64,000 bases of DNA from Pontibacter indicus (GTDB lineage: Bacteria > Bacteroidota > Bacteroidia > Cytophagales > Hymenobacteraceae). A program made the position numbers and the translations under genes. The stretch covers positions 248,001-312,000 of the forward strand of contig NZ_FTPP01000003.1 of assembly GCF_900156345.1 (NCBI RefSeq), read 5' to 3'. The notes beneath the pieces were generated by a model that saw only the letters and a program-made list of their open reading frames with translations, made no database searches and was not told the origin of the DNA. Positions 59,566 to 64,000 of the stretch are shown here, one piece after another. Position 1 is the stretch's first letter. The number at the start of each line of letters is the position of its first letter.

Positions 59566-60498
59566 TTAGTTTCTATACAGCTGTTTTAACAAATCATAGT
59601 GTGATTTTAACCAGGTTTTATACATCCCATTCCCGAAATAAAAGTAATTGTAAGAGTTTATATAATACTTAATAGAATCTAGAACACTTTTATTTTGCTT
59701 TATAAGCATTAATCGCCGTGTGAATAGAGCTTTCTTTATAAGATGTTTATACTTACTATCAATCACTTTGTATAATTGCTCATAAGTATTTAATCCGCTT
59801 TTGCGTTTTTCAAGATTATCTATGGAACTCCATATGCCACCATCATGCACCCTATATGCCGATGGCTGCACATCATTAGAGAATTTTGCCTTCCCATGTT
59901 GTCCTAATAAAGCAAAAAGAAAGGTATCATTATTTGTAACGCTAAAAATCTCTTTAGGACATGTTATAACTCTATTCCTGAAGAGAACTGTATTTGTTGG
60001 AATTAGTGAACCTAATATGATGCTTTCTTGAGGCAGATCTTTTTTAAAGTTTTCTGCAAGCCTTCCCTCTTTTAAAACCTTATTATCTCTATCAACGACT
60101 TTACAATCATGAAATGATAAAATATAGTCAGGGTTGGCCTCTAAAAAATCTACTTGTTTTTGTAGTTTAAATGGATCCATCCAATAGTCGTCGCCTTCTA
60201 AACAAGCAACATATTTACCTTTAAGTTTAGGTAAACAAAATTCATAAGCATTTCTAGCTGCACCTACATTACTTTTGTGATAAACCGGTTTGATAACTTG
60301 TGGGTATTTTTGTTCAAGTTCTTCAATAATCTTGCGAGTGCCATCAGTTGAGCAATCTTCTCCTATAACCAGTTCAATAGGAAAATTTGTCTTCTGCATA
60401 AGAACACTCTCAATACTTTGCCGGATAAACTTTTCATGATTATAAGTTATCATCCAGACCGAGACTACAGGAGTTTCCTCTCTTGCGTTTAATTGCAT
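59566..60498 (-). CDS. Glycosyltransferase family 2 protein
   Basis: A 310-residue GT-A enzyme: VSVWMITYNHEKFIRQSIES, ELVIGEDCSTDGTRKIIEEL, and the acidic site CLEGDDYWMDPFKLQKQVDF. The form GEDCSTDGTR...EGDDYW is common in Bacteroidota capsule loci. A basic C-terminal region without a membrane segment follows. It sits between the SDR and the ATP-grasp genes on the same strand. Confidence 0.92.
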   Translation of the reverse strand: MQLNAREETPVVSVWMITYNHEKFIRQSIESVLMQKTNFPIELVIGEDCSTDGTRKIIEELEQKYPQVIKPVYHKSNVGAARNAYEFCLPKLKGKYVACLEGDDYWMDPFKLQKQVDFLEANPDYILSFHDCKVVDRDNKVLKEGRLAENFKKDLPQESIILGSLIPTNTVLFRNRVITCPKEIFSVTNNDTFLFALLGQHGKAKFSNDVQPSAYRVHDGGIWSSIDNLEKRKSGLNTYEQLYKVIDSKYKHLIKKALFTRRLMLIKQNKSVLDSIKYYINSYNYFYFGNGMYKTWLKSHYDLLKQLYRN

Positions 60499-60531
60499 AT
60501 GGGTTAGTAAGTAAAAAACTAATAACCTCTT

Positions 60532-61212
60532 CTATAGCATACCACCATTTAGATCAATGGAGGCACCATTTAGGTATGGTGTATTAATTATAAAGTCTAC
60601 CGTTGAATATATTTCTTCAGGGGATCCGAGACGGCCAGCAGGTATTTTCTGCAGTATGTTTTCTAACATATTACCAGGTACCTGCTCAATCATACCTATA
60701 TTGAAGTAACCTAGATTTATATTGTTGATCGTAACGTTTTTTGATCCGTTTTCTACTGCGAGGGCTTTGCTCATTCCCCACAGCCCTGCTTTCGAGGTAG
60801 CATAAGCGCTGGTGCCTGGCACCCCGAGTTGAGCAACGACTGAGGAGAAATTGATAATCCTGCCATAACTGTCGGTCCGCATAATGGGCAGTACTAGACG
60901 AGTGAGATTAAACAAGCCAATTAAATTGGTTTTTATTACTTCGCTCCAGGCATCAATGTCGGCTTTATGACCGAAAGCATTATAAGAAATCCCCGCTGCA
61001 TTGATTAACACAATGTCTTTAAGCTTTCCCTTATTAGCCTCATAAAATTTAGCAACCTCCTCTTCATTGCTAATGTCTAACTGGTAATATTCACCATGAA
61101 TAGACTCAGGTTCAGTGGTTTTGTAAAGGCCCATAACCTGGTGGCCTGCTTTTGCATATTTTTCAATTAAAAATCTCCCTATCCCTCTGGATGCTCCTGT
61201 TATCAAATACAT
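60532..61212 (-). CDS. Short-chain dehydrogenase/reductase (FabG-like)
   Basis: A 226-residue SDR: nucleotide motif MYLITGASRGIGRFL, LINAAGISYNAFG, catalytic Ser in IINFSSVVAQLG and Tyr-Lys in SAYATSKAGLWG, then INNINLGYFNIGM. Placed directly downstream of a FabH-like gene, it probably reduces a 3-ketoacyl group made there rather than a sugar. It is short for a sugar SDR and lacks membrane segments. An ACP gene was not found beside it. Confidence 0.9.
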   Translation of the reverse strand: MYLITGASRGIGRFLIEKYAKAGHQVMGLYKTTEPESIHGEYYQLDISNEEEVAKFYEANKGKLKDIVLINAAGISYNAFGHKADIDAWSEVIKTNLIGLFNLTRLVLPIMRTDSYGRIINFSSVVAQLGVPGTSAYATSKAGLWGMSKALAVENGSKNVTINNINLGYFNIGMIEQVPGNMLENILQKIPAGRLGSPEEIYSTVDFIINTPYLNGASIDLNGGML

Positions 61213-61240
61213 AATGTTCTCCCGGCTTAAATATTTTTTG

Positions 61241-62230
61241 TCAGTTCCATTTTAATAAGGCCGCTCCCCAAGTCCATCCTGAGCCAACCGCAGCAAATAA
61301 GATAAAATCACCAGGCTTGATTTTCCCGGATTTATAGGTTTCATCTAATACAATAGGAATAGTACCTCCTGAGGTATTTGCATATTTTTCCATATTGATC
61401 ATCACTTTGTCGAAAGGCATTCCAATCTTCCGAGCTGTTTCCTTAAGGATTCGTATACTAGGCTGGTGAGGGACTAATAAACTAACATCATTGATTGACA
61501 TCTGCGCATCGTCTAAAACTTCCAAAATAGTATTAGGGAGTACGCTAACAGCTGTTTCAAAAACTGCAGACCCATTCATCTCAAAATAACGCTTCCGATT
61601 ATCGTGACTTTCCTGACTTATGGGATATTCTGCTCCTCCACCAGGAATGGTAAAATTAGATTTACCACGGCCATCGGAATATAAGCGGAACCGCAGAAAC
61701 CCATCATTCTCCTCATTACGGGACAATACAACAGCTCCTGCCCCATCGCCAAAAAATACACAATCGCGTCTGTCCCAATCAACTATTTTGGAAAACGTAT
61801 CAGCACCTATAACCAGCACATTTTTGTATATTCCATTCGAAACGAACTGAGAGGCAGTTGAGTATGCGTAAAGGAAGCCTGAACATACCGCTGCCAGGTC
61901 AAAAGCAACGGCCTTGTAGGCTTTAATTTTATCCTGCACAATACATGCGGTTGACGGAGCTAACCGATCAGGTGTTGAGGTCGCAACAATTATCAAATCT
62001 ATTTCATCTGCGGAAAGGTTGGCTGACTTCAGAGCGTTTAGAGCCGCTTTAGCAGCAAGGTCACTGGTAAGTTCATTGGTTACTATCCTTCTTTCTCTGA
62101 TTCCTAATTTTTCATAGACCCACGCATCTGCAGTATTTGCCCGGGCTTCTAAATCCTTGTTTGTTATAACCGTCTCTGGCAAATAAGATCCAGTTCCTAT
62201 TATTCTAACGTTAGTAATAGATTGTTTCAT
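61241..62230 (-). CDS. FabH-like 3-oxoacyl-ACP synthase III
   Basis: A 329-residue thiolase-fold condensing enzyme. Catalytic Cys in FDLAAVCSGFLYAY, His in LLVPHQPSIRI, Asn in MEKYANTSGGTIP; start IRIGTGSYLPETVITNKDLE-type (VRIIGTGSYLPETV). All three catalytic residues are present. In a glycan locus it probably makes a special acyl chain for sugar N- or O-acylation rather than general fatty acids. It overlaps the GNAT gene by 4 bp, so the two are coupled. Confidence 0.93.
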   Translation of the reverse strand: MKQSITNVRIIGTGSYLPETVITNKDLEARANTADAWVYEKLGIRERRIVTNELTSDLAAKAALNALKSANLSADEIDLIIVATSTPDRLAPSTACIVQDKIKAYKAVAFDLAAVCSGFLYAYSTASQFVSNGIYKNVLVIGADTFSKIVDWDRRDCVFFGDGAGAVVLSRNEENDGFLRFRLYSDGRGKSNFTIPGGGAEYPISQESHDNRKRYFEMNGSAVFETAVSVLPNTILEVLDDAQMSINDVSLLVPHQPSIRILKETARKIGMPFDKVMINMEKYANTSGGTIPIVLDETYKSGKIKPGDFILFAAVGSGWTWGAALLKWN

Positions 62231-62775
62231 AGACTGAATCTTTGCTTCAATTCCAAATACTCTTCCCTAATAACACTCAACAGCCATTGGTTATTATGAA
62301 TACCATTTTTGTAAACAGTATTTCTCATCAACCCTTCCTGTTTGTAACCTACTTTAAGCATCATCTTCAGGGCAACTTCATGATGTTCCAGACATTCTGC
62401 CTTACAGCGCTCCATCCTAAGTTCCTCAAAGACAAATTTAAGGATTTTCAAAGCAACTTCAGATCCCCATCCTTTGCCGGCCTTTGTAGCATCTATTTTG
62501 ATACCGCTCCAAAAGCAAGTGCCGTTACGATAATCGATCTCCGAAATTGAGGTGTAACCAACAATTTCATCGCTGCCTGAGGGAGTAATAGCAAAATAAA
62601 TGCTTATTTGGCTGTCGCCTAAAATTAGTTGCTCTACCCATTTCAAATCGCGTTCATAGGCAACAGGCCGCTTGGCTCCTCCTATAAGCTGCTCCATATC
62701 CTCTTCTTGTCGAAGTTTGTTAATGAAACTGGCATCCTCTAATCTTAGAGGTCGGAAATTAATTCTGAATTCCAT
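62227..62775 (-). CDS. GNAT family acetyl/acyltransferase
   Basis: A 182-residue N-acyltransferase of the RimJ/RimL-like group: FRPLRLEDASFINKLRQEED, IVGYTSISEIDYRNGTCFWS, the acyl-CoA loop DATKAGKGWGSEVALKILKF, and CLEHHEVALKMMLKVGYKQE. By position it may load the FabH/SDR-made acyl group, or acetate, onto an amino sugar. It overlaps both neighbours (17 bp with the DegT-like gene, 4 bp with fabH-like). Confidence 0.9.
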   Translation of the reverse strand: MEFRINFRPLRLEDASFINKLRQEEDMEQLIGGAKRPVAYERDLKWVEQLILGDSQISIYFAITPSGSDEIVGYTSISEIDYRNGTCFWSGIKIDATKAGKGWGSEVALKILKFVFEELRMERCKAECLEHHEVALKMMLKVGYKQEGLMRNTVYKNGIHNNQWLLSVIREEYLELKQRFSL

Positions 62776-63733
62776 AATATTCTAGTACATAATTTATGAT
62801 TCGACCTATAGAGTCTTTGCCGTATCTTTGATCAATAGGTAAATTGACAACATTAACTGCAAGCCTATACTCCAATGAGTCCTCTTCATTGTCGATAAGT
62901 ACATTGGGCCAATGCGTTGCTGTAAATATTTTCTTTCCTATCAACCATTGACGTAATCCGCCACTACTATCATAAAAGGGGTATACCATTGGGCCATCAA
63001 TAATTGCCCCGTCTATCCATTCAAGTTGGTTAAAGCTTTTAAGCCGCTCATGCAACAGCATGAAATTTTCAGTTCTTCTTCCTCTTATAAAGTCATATTC
63101 AATTCCTTCCAAAAGGCTTTGAGTAAGACTTGACATTTGCATGATAGGCAAATTAGACAAGCTTTTGTCATTTTCTCTATAATCGTTGAAACCGGCCTCA
63201 GCCCCTTCGTCTAAGCGCAGCAGCAAGTGCGAGCATCTCTTTGCAGAGCGGTCTTTTTGTAGTACTAAGTCCAACGAAGCTGCAGTAGAGACATATCCCC
63301 CGTCTGGCAGGCCAAAAAATTTTCTGGGAGAATAAAATGTATCAACTCCTTTCAATGGAGAACTATAAAACGCTTGTGCATTATCAATAATTAATCTTGG
63401 CACGCGGCTACTAAGCTCATGCACATAACTACTCTTAAGACCGAAATAATTAGTATATAAAACTGCTTCGTCGTTTCCTAATAATGGAATATCTTGAATC
63501 TCCAGTTGTTTATCGATGTGATAGAACTCATAGCTTATTTCGTGCTTATGAAAAGGCTCGAGCACCACATCACACGTAAAATAAGGCACATACACTTTTT
63601 TGTATCCTTGAGCTAGAAGTATATATTCGAGAGCATTCCGACCTGAATTAACTTTTGTTAGATTAGAATAAAATTCTTTTCCTCCCGGTAATTCTAATTC
63701 AAAATATCCACCAATTGCGTCAGATGAGCTCAT
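62759..63733 (-). CDS. Divergent DegT/DnrJ-like PLP aminotransferase
   Basis: A 324-residue relative of sugar aminotransferases. Landmarks: NSGRNALEYILLAQGYKKVY at the PLP phosphate-binding site, VPYFTCDVVLEPF, LIIDNAQAFYS (Asp to the pyridine nitrogen) and YSPRKFFGLPDGGYVST, whose lysine is the presumed Schiff-base residue. It is shorter than normal DegT proteins and lacks the usual central loop. The neighbours suggest formation of the amino sugar that is then acylated. Activity is likely but not certain. Confidence 0.8.
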   Translation of the reverse strand: MSSSDAIGGYFELELPGGKEFYSNLTKVNSGRNALEYILLAQGYKKVYVPYFTCDVVLEPFHKHEISYEFYHIDKQLEIQDIPLLGNDEAVLYTNYFGLKSSYVHELSSRVPRLIIDNAQAFYSSPLKGVDTFYSPRKFFGLPDGGYVSTAASLDLVLQKDRSAKRCSHLLLRLDEGAEAGFNDYRENDKSLSNLPIMQMSSLTQSLLEGIEYDFIRGRRTENFMLLHERLKSFNQLEWIDGAIIDGPMVYPFYDSSGGLRQWLIGKKIFTATHWPNVLIDNEEDSLEYRLAVNVVNLPIDQRYGKDSIGRIINYVLEYYGIQN

Positions 63734-64000
63734 AGTCCTCCAGCATTTGCCTTACCACCTTACGATCATTGAACATTAACACGTCTATTATTGAGAGCCA
63801 AGGAACAAATTCATCATTGTCAAATTGTCTGTAAGTTGAGGCATTTGGTTTTATGAAATTTAACTTTAACCCGTGCTCTAAGAAATCTCCTTTTGAGTAT
63901 AGTTCCTGACCTCCTATAGGATTGATGTAATGAAGCGCATGCTCCTGCTTACAAATATCCAGCACCCGTGCCTGCCCTTTGAGATGGGTATTCCCATAAG
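63720..64000 (-). CDS. WbqC-like family protein, N-terminus cut by window edge
   Basis: The reading frame stays open to base 64000; the visible 93 residues read YGNTHLKGQARVLDICKQE, NPIGGQELYSKGDFLEHGL, NDEFVPWLSIIDVLMFND and end REDYELI-like (VRQMLEDYELI). This is the C-terminal half of the WbqC family, common in O-antigen and glycan-modification loci, of unknown enzymatic function. It overlaps the DegT-like gene by 14 bp and heads the part of the operon seen here. The locus continues beyond the window. Confidence 0.88.
   Translation of the reverse strand, partial: YGNTHLKGQARVLDICKQEHALHYINPIGGQELYSKGDFLEHGLKLNFIKPNASTYRQFDNDEFVPWLSIIDVLMFNDRKVVRQMLEDYELI

Noticed and set aside
1-64000. 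CRISPR arrays, tRNA and rRNA genes
   Set aside because: No regularly spaced repeat-spacer units, no rRNA-like stretches and no tRNA arm sequences were recognised in the gaps by eye; a covariance search would settle tRNAs.
1-64000. AGGTATA as a strand-polar chromosome-segregation signal (KOPS-like)
   Set aside because: Both orientations are about equal in the first 10 kb (13 to 12), so no polarity is seen at this scale.

Overview
The window looks like chromosomal DNA of a Bacteroidota member of the Cytophagales, most like Hymenobacteraceae (Pontibacter or a close relative; inferred from protein style, not searched). Reasons: a SusC/SusD pair, RibBA fusion, Mrp with an N-terminal MIP18 domain, WbqC, BlaR1/TonB-type membrane proteins, and promoters with the Bacteroidota -7 box TAnnTTTG (seen upstream of mrp, the ABC ATPase, fahA, dnaG, ribBA and several glycan genes). 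I found no rRNA, tRNA or CRISPR.

Layout. 0-4.7 kb: end of an aspartate aminotransferase gene, recR, clpS, small conserved genes and two repeat-filled gaps. 4.8-10.4 kb: a large periplasmic amidohydrolase, a class C beta-lactamase-like lipoprotein and a TerB-like protein. 10.4-13.2 kb: a MarR regulator divergent from a remarkable protein joining a HisC-like aminotransferase to a GRAS domain (the plant SCARECROW/DELLA fold, a Rossmann methyltransferase relative). 13.4-17.3 kb: Nudix hydrolase, two glycosyltransferases, a histidine phosphatase. 17.5-25.4 kb: SusC/SusD and a BlaI/BlaR1/TonB-domain regulatory set. 25.5-31 kb: surE, a lipoprotein, DoxX, M14 peptidase, cytochrome c-sugar dehydrogenase. 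31.2-32.5 kb: a lone tyrosine recombinase with an altered active site. 32.7-45.6 kb: dipeptidase, DUF3267 and DUF2490 proteins, ABC exporter, ribBA, dnaG, a 1.2 kb repeat-rich gap, mrp-nfu, fahA. 45.7-64 kb: a surface polysaccharide locus read leftward. Its promoter-distal part is a PglA/C/D/E/F-like set for a UDP-bacillosamine-type sugar; its proximal part (52-64 kb) is an AT-richer cassette with a Wzy-like polymerase, six glycosyltransferases, an ATP-grasp enzyme, a FabH/SDR pair, GNAT, DegT-like and WbqC-like proteins.

A DNA-level signal overlies all of this: the 7-mer AGGTATA (and its complement TATACCT) is scattered through genes, in all reading frames, and gaps at about 2 per kb on both strands (about 25 hand-counted copies in the first 10 kb, roughly 20 times chance). 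It nearly vanishes in the 52-64 kb glycan cassette (2 copies) and in the integrase gene (0). It therefore behaves as a genome signature that separates resident from acquired DNA, and its function is unknown. Several dispersed repeat families fill the gaps, two of them carrying inserted C-rich words.
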